From: Muribaculaceae bacterium | Lineage (GTDB): Bacteria; Bacteroidota; Bacteroidia; Bacteroidales; Muribaculaceae | DNA length: 50,259 bases | Assembly: GCA_022509105.1 (NCBI GenBank) | Contig: JAFLTV010000014.1 | Coordinates: 1-50,259, forward strand | Direction of reading: 5' to 3' | Shown: one piece after another, positions 43,223 through 50,259 of the stretch | Layout of the letters: each line of letters begins with the position of its first letter | How positions within the stretch are numbered: position 1 is the stretch's first letter | Notes under the pieces: model-generated | The model's database searches: none | The model's input: the letters and a program-made list of their open reading frames with translations, nothing else | What the model was told of the DNA's origin: nothing | Made by a program: the position numbers and the translations under genes

Positions 43223-45415
43223 ATGAAAAAACTATTTACAATCGCAGGAGCAATCATGTTTGCGAGCCTCGGTTTCACGGCCAGTGCGCAAACCTACATG
43301 GATGAGGCCACTGTCACCAGGGCCCCGTCAGGCACTGTTACCGGAGAATTGGTGCCAATCACTCTTTCATGGGGTCAGGCAATCTCTGAAAACAATTTCA
43401 ACGGCACTGTAGAATGGGACGGCCAGTCACAGGCAATTCCAGTCAATGAGTTTGAAATTTTGAACGGCAACACCCTCAATATTTTTGTTGGTGCTTTAGG
43501 TCTTCCTACAGGTAACACCTATACAATCTCCATCGGTGAAGGTTGTGTGAAGAATGCAGACGGCGCAATCAATCCGCAACAGGTTGTTGCCACATTCACT
43601 TATGAAGAAATAGAATCAGGTGTTTACCCACAGAAAGCGGTGTTCACAAGTCCGGAAAACGGCATAATCAACATTAGCTGGCCCGGAGTCTCTTATGTAG
43701 AGGATATTGATTTTGACGGAGCTTACGATGGAGTATATCTAACCGATGAAGCCGGCGCTCAATATCCCCTTACAGACCAGGTTTCACAATCTGAAGACTA
43801 TGATGCTCTCATAGTAGATATCAATGATATGGGACTTGCCACCGGTTCTTACACTTTGGTTCTTTCACAAGGCAGCATCTATCTGGAAGATGATGACTGG
43901 AATGCTTATGAAAATGCAGCTGACAGCTACACATTCTCATACACCGGTATGGCAGCGCAAACTTACATGGACGAGGCAACTGTCACCAGGGCTCCCTCAG
44001 GCACTGTTACCGGAGAATTGGCTCCCATCACTCTTTCATGGGGCCAGGCAATCTCTGAAAACAACTTCAACGGCACTATTGAATGGGACGGCCAGTCAAA
44101 GGCAATTCCTGTCGATGAGTTTGAGATTTTGAACGGCAACACCCTCAATATTTTTGTTGGTGCCTTAGATCTCTCCACAGGTTACACCTATTCAATCACA
44201 ATCGGTGAAGGTTGTGTAAAGAATGCTGACGGAGCTATCAATCCGCAACAGGTTGTTGCCACATTCACTTATGAAGAAGAGGAATCAAACGCTTATTCTC
44301 AAAAGGCAGAGTTTGAAGTGATTGAAAACGGTGTGATCAACGTGACATGGCCGGGCATTTCTTATGTAGAGGCTGATTATCCCGATAATCTTTATCTTAC
44401 TGACGAAGAAGGAAACGTTTATCAGTTAAGCTCATCAGAGGTGAAACAGTCTGAAGACTATGATGCTCTCGTAATAAATGTAACGGATATGGAATTGGCA
44501 TCCGGCGTTTATACACTGGTTATTCCGGAAGGCAGCATCTACCTGGAAGATGATGACTGGAATGCTTATGAAAATGCAGCTGACAGCTACATATTCTCAT
44601 ACAGCGGTATGGCAGCGCAAACTTACATGGACGAGGCAACTGTCACCAGAGCTCCCTCAGGCACTGTTACCGGAGAATTAGCTCCCATCACTCTTTCATG
44701 GGGTCAGGCAATCTCTGAAAACAACTTCAACGGCACTATTGAATGGGACGGCCAGTCAAAGGCAATTCCTGTCGATGAGTTTGAGATTTTGAACGGTAAC
44801 ACACTCAATATTTTTGTTGGAGCTTTAGGTCTCTCCACAGGTTACACATATACAGTCACCATCGGTGAAGGCTGTGTGAAGAATGCAGACGGCGCTATCA
44901 ATCCCCAACAGGTTGTTGCCACATTCACTTATGAAGAAGAAGAATCAGGTGTTTATTCACAAGAGGCAGAGTTTGAAGTGATTGAAAACGGTGTGATCAA
45001 CGTATCATGGGCAGGCATCTCTTATGTAGAGGCTGATTATCCTGATGAACTTTATCTTACTGACGAAGAAGGAAACGTTTATCAGTTAAGCTCATCACAG
45101 GTGAAACAGTCTGAAGACTATGATGCTCTCGTAATAGACGTAACTGATATGGAATTGGCATCCGGTGTTTACACCTTAGTTATTCCGGAAGGCAGCATCT
45201 ATCTGGAAGATGATGACTGGAATGCTTACACTAACGCCAATGAAGAGTATACATTCTCTTATGACGCAGTATCCGGCATTAATGCAATAGGTACAGACAA
45301 TGAATCACTGACAATCTATAATCTTAACGGTGTGAAAGTTAGTGGCGATAGAAAACAACTTAGCAACGGCATTTATATCATTAACGGCCAAAAAGTGGTT
45401 ATTAGAAATAAATAA
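43223..45415 (+). CDS. Secreted triple-repeat protein with T9SS-like tail
   Basis: A 730-residue exported protein. After a signal peptide (MKKLFTIAGAIMFASLGF...) cut near SAQ, it has three nearly identical units of about 220 residues, starting at residues 23, 246 and 466. Each opens with QTYMDEATVTRAPSGTVTG and contains ISENNFNGT.EWDGQS and GSIYLEDDDWNAY. Each unit probably holds two Ig-like beta-sandwiches. The tail reads LTIYNLNGVKVSG, then GIYIINGQKVV, a T9SS-like sorting signal. No enzyme motif is seen; a surface binding or structural role is the inference. It is convergent with the large gene ending at 45879. Confidence 0.78.
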   Translation: MKKLFTIAGAIMFASLGFTASAQTYMDEATVTRAPSGTVTGELVPITLSWGQAISENNFNGTVEWDGQSQAIPVNEFEILNGNTLNIFVGALGLPTGNTYTISIGEGCVKNADGAINPQQVVATFTYEEIESGVYPQKAVFTSPENGIINISWPGVSYVEDIDFDGAYDGVYLTDEAGAQYPLTDQVSQSEDYDALIVDINDMGLATGSYTLVLSQGSIYLEDDDWNAYENAADSYTFSYTGMAAQTYMDEATVTRAPSGTVTGELAPITLSWGQAISENNFNGTIEWDGQSKAIPVDEFEILNGNTLNIFVGALDLSTGYTYSITIGEGCVKNADGAINPQQVVATFTYEEEESNAYSQKAEFEVIENGVINVTWPGISYVEADYPDNLYLTDEEGNVYQLSSSEVKQSEDYDALVINVTDMELASGVYTLVIPEGSIYLEDDDWNAYENAADSYIFSYSGMAAQTYMDEATVTRAPSGTVTGELAPITLSWGQAISENNFNGTIEWDGQSKAIPVDEFEILNGNTLNIFVGALGLSTGYTYTVTIGEGCVKNADGAINPQQVVATFTYEEEESGVYSQEAEFEVIENGVINVSWAGISYVEADYPDELYLTDEEGNVYQLSSSQVKQSEDYDALVIDVTDMELASGVYTLVIPEGSIYLEDDDWNAYTNANEEYTFSYDAVSGINAIGTDNESLTIYNLNGVKVSGDRKQLSNGIYIINGQKVVIRNK
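43289..45257 (+). repeat. Three tandem ~660-bp coding repeats
   Basis: Units start at 43289, 43958 and 44618 (periods 669 and 660 bp). Over the first about 190 bp, units 2 and 3 differ at only about five positions, all silent. The first unit is more diverged in its second half. Confidence 0.85.
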
Positions 45416-45438
45416 AGTTAAGGTTAATTAATCGCTCT

Positions 45439-45475
45439 AGTAGGAGGTAAACTGTAGGTTTATCTCCTACTTTTT
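45439..45475 (+). terminator. Terminator after the triple-repeat gene
   Basis: A 14-bp stem (AGTAGGAGGTAAAC / GTTTATCTCCTACT, one G-T pair) with a 5-nt loop is followed by four Ts, 24 bp after the stop codon. Confidence 0.85.
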
Positions 45476-45779
45476 ATGTTTACCGATTCTTTCTCCTTTC
45501 AACGGATAATTCATATTATTGCCCGGGAAGATTGGGGTCTACCCTACTTCCTCTCATACGAATTTAAATCTTAGACTAATACGTCAATCTTCAGGCGTCA
45601 GAGGTTTCGTTCTTACTGCTTGTTTAGGTGATTGTTTAGGATTTACGTTCCAAACAACAGGTTTTTAATAGATCACCGGAAAAATTCAATGCATAGAAAA
45701 TGGGGGAAATTTAACTGAACATATTTGTGTACAGCGTCTTAGACGCTAAGGTTGGGAAGGAGAAGAATATATAAAATTT
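45476..45779. other. Intergenic stretch with leader-like duplicate and possible coding relic
   Basis: No convincing gene lies here. A 17-bp string at 45505-45521 is identical to 49379-49395 in the promoter region of the large minus-strand gene, followed in both by CCGGG and AAGAT. A minus-strand open stretch at 45584-45664 encodes about 26 residues (PVVWNVNPKQSPKQAVRT) without a start and may be a remnant. A 7-1-7 inverted repeat (AGCGTCTTAGACGCT) is at about 45734-45748. Confidence 0.4.
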
Positions 45780-45783
45780 AAGA

Positions 45784-45818
45784 GGATGTGCCAAAAATTA
45801 TTAGTTTTTGACACATCC
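45784..45818. terminator. Hairpin downstream of the large minus-strand gene
   Basis: A 7-bp stem (GGATGTG / CACATCC) and a 6-bp stem (CAAAAA / TTTTTG) are separated by one mismatch around a 7-nt loop. It lies about 60 bp after the stop of the 45879-49289 gene on the minus strand and probably ends its transcript. Confidence 0.6.
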
Positions 45819-45878
45819 CCTTCTTATAAACTGAGAGTACTCTCTTAGGGTTTTATATCCACCCTTGGCACTTCAGAA

Positions 45879-48800
45879 TTATTTAACTACCACTTTCTTA
45901 GTGATATTTCCGCATTTAACAATATAGTATCCTTCTGCAACAGATTGAGTGAAATTATCAGTAGTTACTTTACCTTCAGCCACAGTTTTACCATCGACTG
46001 AATATATTTGGTAATTTTTACCGTCTAAACCTTTGAAAAGGATAGACTTTCCGGTTGTGGAGATGAAACTATTATCAAATACTGAATTTACTCCTGCATT
46101 ATCTCCGGTCACTTTAAATGACCCTAAGGCACAAATCTGAGTCACGTTTGAAAAATCAGCCTCTATGAACAACTGAACCCATGGTTTATTTGTCAATGAT
46201 GCCGGGAGTTCATAAGATACTTGAGAATATTCTGCAGTCGTTCCCTGATTACCGGGGATTGTGGCGATTTCCTCATAATCATTCAGGCCATAAGTTTTAG
46301 CAAATAATCTTACATTTGCTGTCATCGGGCCGGTTAGGAGGTTAAACGATAATGTAACAGAAGAACTGCCCAGAGTAGAGAAACAAGGCACACCAAGGAG
46401 ACCCTTACTTGACCCCATTTTGTTAGTGTATCCGATAAACACGAATCTTTCAGGATCCGGCAGTGTTTCATCTATTTCGCCAAGAGCACCGCTTGTCCAT
46501 GTTGCGTCATAAGATTCTCTATCATATGCAGAATAAGCATACCATGGATCTGTTGCGACAACCCCGTTTTCAAGGTTTTCTATAAACGGAAGGTTATAAG
46601 GAGTTCCAAGCACCGGGAGCGCAAGGTTGATATAACCGTTGTCTCCTGCTTCATTCACAGCCCTTACTCCCAGAATATATTGCTGTTGGGTTTCAGTAGG
46701 ATCTATTGAGAATGTATAACTGGTGTCAGTGAGTCCTTCAGCCACAGTTTCCCAAACAGAACTAATGCCATAGTCAACCAGGAGTATCACTGAATAAGTA
46801 ATATTCTCCGGATTGAGATAACCATCAGGATTATATGGAGTTGTAACCTTATCCCAAGTGATATGAGCACTGAGCATATCTTCACCCACAGTGCAATTCA
46901 CGTTTTGAGGAGTGGAAGGTGCATAAATTCCGGTGTATACTTCCATACTTGTGATAGGGCTTGAATAGTTGCCGGCGTCAACAACAACGTTTATCACATT
47001 GGTTCCCTGTTGTGTAACGATATCTGTTTTAATTGTTTCGCCCGGTTTTCCGGTCTTAATCTGAGTAGAACTTTCAAGGCCCTCAACGCTGATTGTGGCA
47101 GAAAGAGTCTCGACTGTCAGATTAGTGCCGAAGAGAGTTTCAGTTGGCATTGTAAATTCTACTGTTGCATAAAGCGCACCTTCCTGCCCCGGAGTCACCG
47201 TAAGGTCAGTAACTTCCTTAGGAGAACTATCAGTTATGTTCTCATCAGCGAGCATGAAGTTTTTAGCCAGCATTCCGACTGCATAATGATCAGACAGACA
47301 ATGGAGTGCAATGTAGTATATTCCGGGTTCAGACACCTTCATCATTCCTTCAAGGTAGTTCCATTCACCTTCACCGGGAAGAACTGTGGGCTCAAACGGT
47401 TCGATAATAGTGTCTACGATATCATCCGGATTGGTTGATGTTCCGTAAACGACCTCGATCTTGTCGCCGGTGTAGTGTCCTCTCAAACCTACTTCATAAC
47501 TGAATTTATAATATTTTTCCGGGTCGTCGATTTTAACAGGAGGAAGATATAGATAGTCGTCCATCGGCCATGACATGTCTGAAGTAGTGAAGTTCACCAT
47601 CGCACATTTATAAACGGCATCAAACTGCCATGTTCTTCCATCATTATTTACGTCAACCACTGTCATAAGAGCGAATTCTTCAGGGGTAGGCACGAAATAC
47701 ATAGGTGGCGTGTAAGCGTTTCCGCTTACTATTACATTTGAATAGGCAGTCATACTTACATAACCGTTACATTCAGCTGAAACTGTGGCAGTGTAGCTTT
47801 CCAGAGGATGATCTTCTCCAAGATCTACAGGCACTGTTGTCTCAGTAGTGTTGCAGATAAATTCACCGTTCAAATAAACGTTATAGGTCATTGCATCAAC
47901 ATCTACGTAACCTCCGTTTACTCCGGTTTTAACTGCATCCCAAGTGATTTCGGTAGATGAAAGAGTTACATTTTTCGGCGCCGTAGGAGTATCATTGCCT
48001 AAATATTGTCTGACAGAAGTTTTGGCGCTGTTCTTGCCGTCGACTGTAACGTAAGCCTGAATTTCATAGAATCCCCTTTCTTCAAAGGTGAGGTCTACGC
48101 TAATTGAAGAGCCGGGTTTTACAGTTGAGGTGTAATATTCTGTGCCGTTTGCTTTCACTGTTAAATCAATGTCGCTGTTCAACGCTGTTCCGCCAACATA
48201 TTCCAATGGCATAGTGAGTTTAACCTGGCCGCTAAGAGAACCGTTGACAAAATCAATGCTGTCAAAAACTGGAGCCATCGGTTTGTCGGCATCAAAGAAT
48301 TCATCCGTAGTGAAGAAATAGGTGAACTCTTCATCAAAATAGTAATTTTGAACCGCATTGAATTCTCCATCCGGAGAAATTGTGTAGAGGTCAGATGAAT
48401 TGTCTTTAAATACTGCGTTCCAATAGAATAAGTTCTCAACCGGGCTATATACAAGACCCGTCACATAATTAGACAAGTCGGCAGATTCGTATACAGAAAT
48501 CACAGTCTGGTTACCCTCCGGAGTTATCCTTACAAATTGATTATAACCGTTAACGCCATAAAGATAACCGTCAGAAGGATTGTAACATAATGAGTGGCAG
48601 ATATCATAGTCGACAGCCTTGATCAGTGTTATCTTGCCCGGATCGTAGGCGTTGGCACTGGCCCAGTAGAATTTTCCCGATTCAAATTCTTCGGCAATAC
48701 CGAAAATCTTGTCGTTGCCTTCATCATAGACTGCGAGCACAAAATAACTTTCAATACTGTTTACATCATATTCCTCAAATCTTACAATCTGGTTGGTCTT

Positions 48801-49289
48801 AAAATCAATTTCAAAATAATCGTAATTGAAGAGCATGCCGGAAAATATCTGCATTGCAAATCCGCATACTTTACCGTCCATATACCAACCATCATCAGCA
48901 TACATTGAGTATTTCTGAAGCACGGGGTCATCCCCTATAAGCTCATAACCGTCTGAATTCAATTCATAGAATCCTCTGGTGAGGCTCCAGTCGGAAGAAT
49001 AGGCAAGATATCCATAGATAGTTGAACCCTCGTCGAAAGTTCTTGTCACCGGTCTGTAAGGATCAGAAGATTCTCGATTGAGGTTGAAAGGGTTAATTAC
49101 GGCAGGAGTCTTTGCTTGCTGGATATTATCACTTTTAGGCAATTCATATCGTCGCGAGACCAAAGAAGTATTCGCGGGACGTCCGTTAGCTGCAAGTTGT
49201 TGCTGCCTTCTTAACGAAACCTCGCCGGAAGCTGCCAAAGTAGCAAAAGCTATTGAGCCTGCAATAAAAACTGTAAAAAATTTTTTCAT
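45879..49289 (-). CDS. Large secreted multidomain protein (propeller, Fn3, jelly-roll) with T9SS tail
   Basis: An 1136-residue exported protein. It has a signal peptide (to about residue 20) and an Arg/Gln-rich segment (LRRQQQLAANGRP) that could be a processing site. A propeller-like region (about 85-330) has YGYLAYSSDW and GYLYGVNGYNQFVRITPEG. Fn3/Ig-like domains lie at about 345-525, a jelly-roll at 525-690, further Ig/Fn3 domains at 690-890 (TPQNVNCTVGEDMLSAHI), and a second jelly-roll of the choice-of-anchor/cleaved-adhesin type at 895-1065. The tail (YQIYSVDGKTVAEG, then GYYIVKCGNITKKVVVK) is T9SS-like. This resembles gingipain-type adhesin regions without a peptidase. Its function is probably adhesion or matrix. 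Confidence 0.75.
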   Translation of the reverse strand: MKKFFTVFIAGSIAFATLAASGEVSLRRQQQLAANGRPANTSLVSRRYELPKSDNIQQAKTPAVINPFNLNRESSDPYRPVTRTFDEGSTIYGYLAYSSDWSLTRGFYELNSDGYELIGDDPVLQKYSMYADDGWYMDGKVCGFAMQIFSGMLFNYDYFEIDFKTNQIVRFEEYDVNSIESYFVLAVYDEGNDKIFGIAEEFESGKFYWASANAYDPGKITLIKAVDYDICHSLCYNPSDGYLYGVNGYNQFVRITPEGNQTVISVYESADLSNYVTGLVYSPVENLFYWNAVFKDNSSDLYTISPDGEFNAVQNYYFDEEFTYFFTTDEFFDADKPMAPVFDSIDFVNGSLSGQVKLTMPLEYVGGTALNSDIDLTVKANGTEYYTSTVKPGSSISVDLTFEERGFYEIQAYVTVDGKNSAKTSVRQYLGNDTPTAPKNVTLSSTEITWDAVKTGVNGGYVDVDAMTYNVYLNGEFICNTTETTVPVDLGEDHPLESYTATVSAECNGYVSMTAYSNVIVSGNAYTPPMYFVPTPEEFALMTVVDVNNDGRTWQFDAVYKCAMVNFTTSDMSWPMDDYLYLPPVKIDDPEKYYKFSYEVGLRGHYTGDKIEVVYGTSTNPDDIVDTIIEPFEPTVLPGEGEWNYLEGMMKVSEPGIYYIALHCLSDHYAVGMLAKNFMLADENITDSSPKEVTDLTVTPGQEGALYATVEFTMPTETLFGTNLTVETLSATISVEGLESSTQIKTGKPGETIKTDIVTQQGTNVINVVVDAGNYSSPITSMEVYTGIYAPSTPQNVNCTVGEDMLSAHITWDKVTTPYNPDGYLNPENITYSVILLVDYGISSVWETVAEGLTDTSYTFSIDPTETQQQYILGVRAVNEAGDNGYINLALPVLGTPYNLPFIENLENGVVATDPWYAYSAYDRESYDATWTSGALGEIDETLPDPERFVFIGYTNKMGSSKGLLGVPCFSTLGSSSVTLSFNLLTGPMTANVRLFAKTYGLNDYEEIATIPGNQGTTAEYSQVSYELPASLTNKPWVQLFIEADFSNVTQICALGSFKVTGDNAGVNSVFDNSFISTTGKSILFKGLDGKNYQIYSVDGKTVAEGKVTTDNFTQSVAEGYYIVKCGNITKKVVVK

Positions 49290-49406
49290 AAAATATAGAT
49301 TTTATTGAATAAAAAGATTTTTTGCATACAGTGTTAGGTTTTTGTATTGCATGCAATGGTTTAATTAATTGTTTTTTAGATAATTCATATTATTGTTAAG
49401 TGCCGG

Positions 49407-49415
49407 GCAAAGATA
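49407..49415 (-). promoter_or_regulatory. -7 box of the large minus-strand gene
   Basis: On the minus strand this reads TATCTTTGC, an exact TAnnTTTGC match, about 117 bp upstream of the ATG at 49289. The leader contains the 17-bp string found again at 45505-45521. The 330-bp gap 49290-49619 holds no gene besides this and the next box. Confidence 0.55.
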
Positions 49416-49526
49416 ACAATTATTTTTTTAGAATATGAAATTTATTGCAGAAAAGTAGTAAACTGCAACCTCATTTTTATAATGATAAATCCATTTTTAA
49501 AGACATATCTCATACCAAAAAATTAT

Positions 49527-49534
49527 TATTTTTG
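49527..49534 (+). promoter_or_regulatory. -7 box for the AlbA_2 gene
   Basis: TATTTTTG matches TAnnTTTG and lies about 85 bp upstream of the ATG at 49620. The -33 region is weak. Confidence 0.4.
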
Positions 49535-49619
49535 TATTTTAAATCCTTGTCAATAAATATTGTTTCAAATTATGAAATAAGACAAGGCCTATGTCTTCGT
49601 ATTGAATAGAAATAGAGTC

Positions 49620-50259
49620 ATGATAAGTAGAGAAAAAGTTGAGGAATTGAGATTTAGCAAAGAGACAGCGAGAGTAGAACGGACTATATCTACTGGTGAT
49701 ATGGATAAGTTTCAGGAAGCTATCTGTGCTTTTTCTAATGATATGTCTAATAGTCGTAAACCCGGTTATTTGCTTATAGGAGTGCACGACAACGGAGATT
49801 TGTCAGAATTAAAAGTTGATGACAATCTATTCAAGAAAATAAGTGGCATACGTTCTGATGGCAATATTTTACCTTTGCCTGTTATGACTACCGAGGTTTT
49901 TGAGTTTGAAGATGGAGACGTTTTGGTTGTGGAAGTCCAACCCTCTTTCTATACTCCGGTAAGATATAGAGGAAGAACTTTCATTAGAATTGGACCGCGA
50001 AGAGACATAGCGTCCCAGGCAGAAGAACGAATTTTGGCGGAAAGAAGTAGCTCTTATATGGCTACTTTTGACGCCACACCATGTCGTAATGCGAAGTTAG
50101 AAGATCTTGATCTTGATTATATAAGGCATCACTATCTTCCAATGGTTTTTGATGAAGAAACACTCAAAGAAGACAACAGAGATTTAAAAGATCAGTTGGC
50201 TTCGTTGCATCTTTATAACCGGGATCATGATTGTCCCACATACGCAAGTATAATTCTTT
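49620..50259 (+). CDS. AlbA_2/Schlafen-like DNA-binding protein, 3' end outside the window
   Basis: The reading frame runs 213 codons from ATG 49620 to the window edge without a stop. The N-terminal part has the AlbA_2 (Schlafen-like) layout: ETARVERTIS, DMDKFQEAICAFSND, then GYLLIGVHDNG. The strand VLVVEVQPSFYTPVRYRGR with TFIRIGPRRDIAS is the typical ending. These proteins are often called RecG-like ATP-binding regulators and usually carry a C-terminal winged-helix or ATPase-like region, which would lie beyond the edge. AlbA_2 proteins act in transcription control and, in some cases, in phage defence. A TTG at 49602 is an alternative start. Confidence 0.8.
   Translation, partial: MISREKVEELRFSKETARVERTISTGDMDKFQEAICAFSNDMSNSRKPGYLLIGVHDNGDLSELKVDDNLFKKISGIRSDGNILPLPVMTTEVFEFEDGDVLVVEVQPSFYTPVRYRGRTFIRIGPRRDIASQAEERILAERSSSYMATFDATPCRNAKLEDLDLDYIRHHYLPMVFDEETLKEDNRDLKDQLASLHLYNRDHDCPTYASIIL

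Noticed and set aside
45476..45574. Plus-strand frame of 32 codons beginning right after the terminator of the triple-repeat gene
   Set aside because: It starts next to the terminator T run, has no promoter, and overlaps the leader-like duplicate on the other strand.
49539..49787. Minus-strand 82-codon frame overlapping the 5' end of the AlbA_2 gene
   Set aside because: The plus-strand frame encodes a recognisable AlbA_2 domain over the same bases; the minus frame has no motif.

Overview
The window looks like chromosome of a gut-type Bacteroidales bacterium. Evidence: Bacteroides-style -7 promoter boxes (TAnnTTTGC), a SusC/SusD pair, a run of fimbrillin-like lipoproteins, and many secreted proteins that end in type IX secretion (T9SS) sorting-like tails. 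The T9SS-like tails together with a plant-glycan locus suggest a Muribaculaceae- or Prevotellaceae-like lineage rather than Bacteroides sensu stricto. That placement is inference; no marker gene is present.

Layout. (1) 214-11862, plus strand: seven tightly spaced genes for fimbrillin/Mfa-like lipoproteins, closed by a strong hairpin. (2) 11899-14486: a small accessory patch with a relic of a HigA-type antitoxin, three degenerate intergenic repeats, a frameshifted secreted-protein gene, a lipoprotein and an intact MntA/HepT (MNT-HEPN) toxin-antitoxin pair. (3) 14542-18709: a DUF1460 lipoprotein, a small regulator-like protein convergent with and overlapping a membrane Ser/Thr kinase, a BspA-type leucine-rich-repeat lipoprotein and an unknown exported protein. 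(4) 18858-38802: a polysaccharide utilisation locus (PUL) in two divergent arms. The minus arm reads SusE-like lipoprotein, SusC, SusD, a secreted binding-type protein, GH30 and GH2. The plus arm reads a giant GH51-GH43 protein and a GH27 protein. (5) 38979-41062: an Rpn-family nuclease with a repeat tail and a YARHG lipoprotein paralogous to the one in region 2. (6) 41157-49289: three large exported proteins, namely an M6 metalloprotease, a triple-repeat protein and a multidomain Fn3/jelly-roll protein. (7) 49620-end: the 5' part of an AlbA_2 (Schlafen-like) gene, cut by the window edge.

How the parts work together. The PUL enzymes (beta-galactosidase, GH30 resembling endo-beta-1,6-galactanases, a GH51/GH43 arabinofuranosidase pair, and a GH27 alpha-galactosidase/beta-L-arabinopyranosidase) fit breakdown of a type II arabinogalactan, with SusC/SusD and the SusE-like protein binding and importing the products. 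At least six exported proteins share T9SS-like C-termini, so delivery depends on a secretion machine encoded elsewhere. No PUL regulator lies in the window.

The most unusual structures are the two PUL enzymes whose C-terminal beta-sandwich appears to be interrupted by inserted binding domains, the hairpins in three gaps of the susCD operon, the near-identical internal triplication at 43289-45257, and a piece of promoter/leader duplicated at the two ends of the 45879-49289 gene. I saw no tRNA, rRNA, CRISPR array, integrase or intact insertion sequence.
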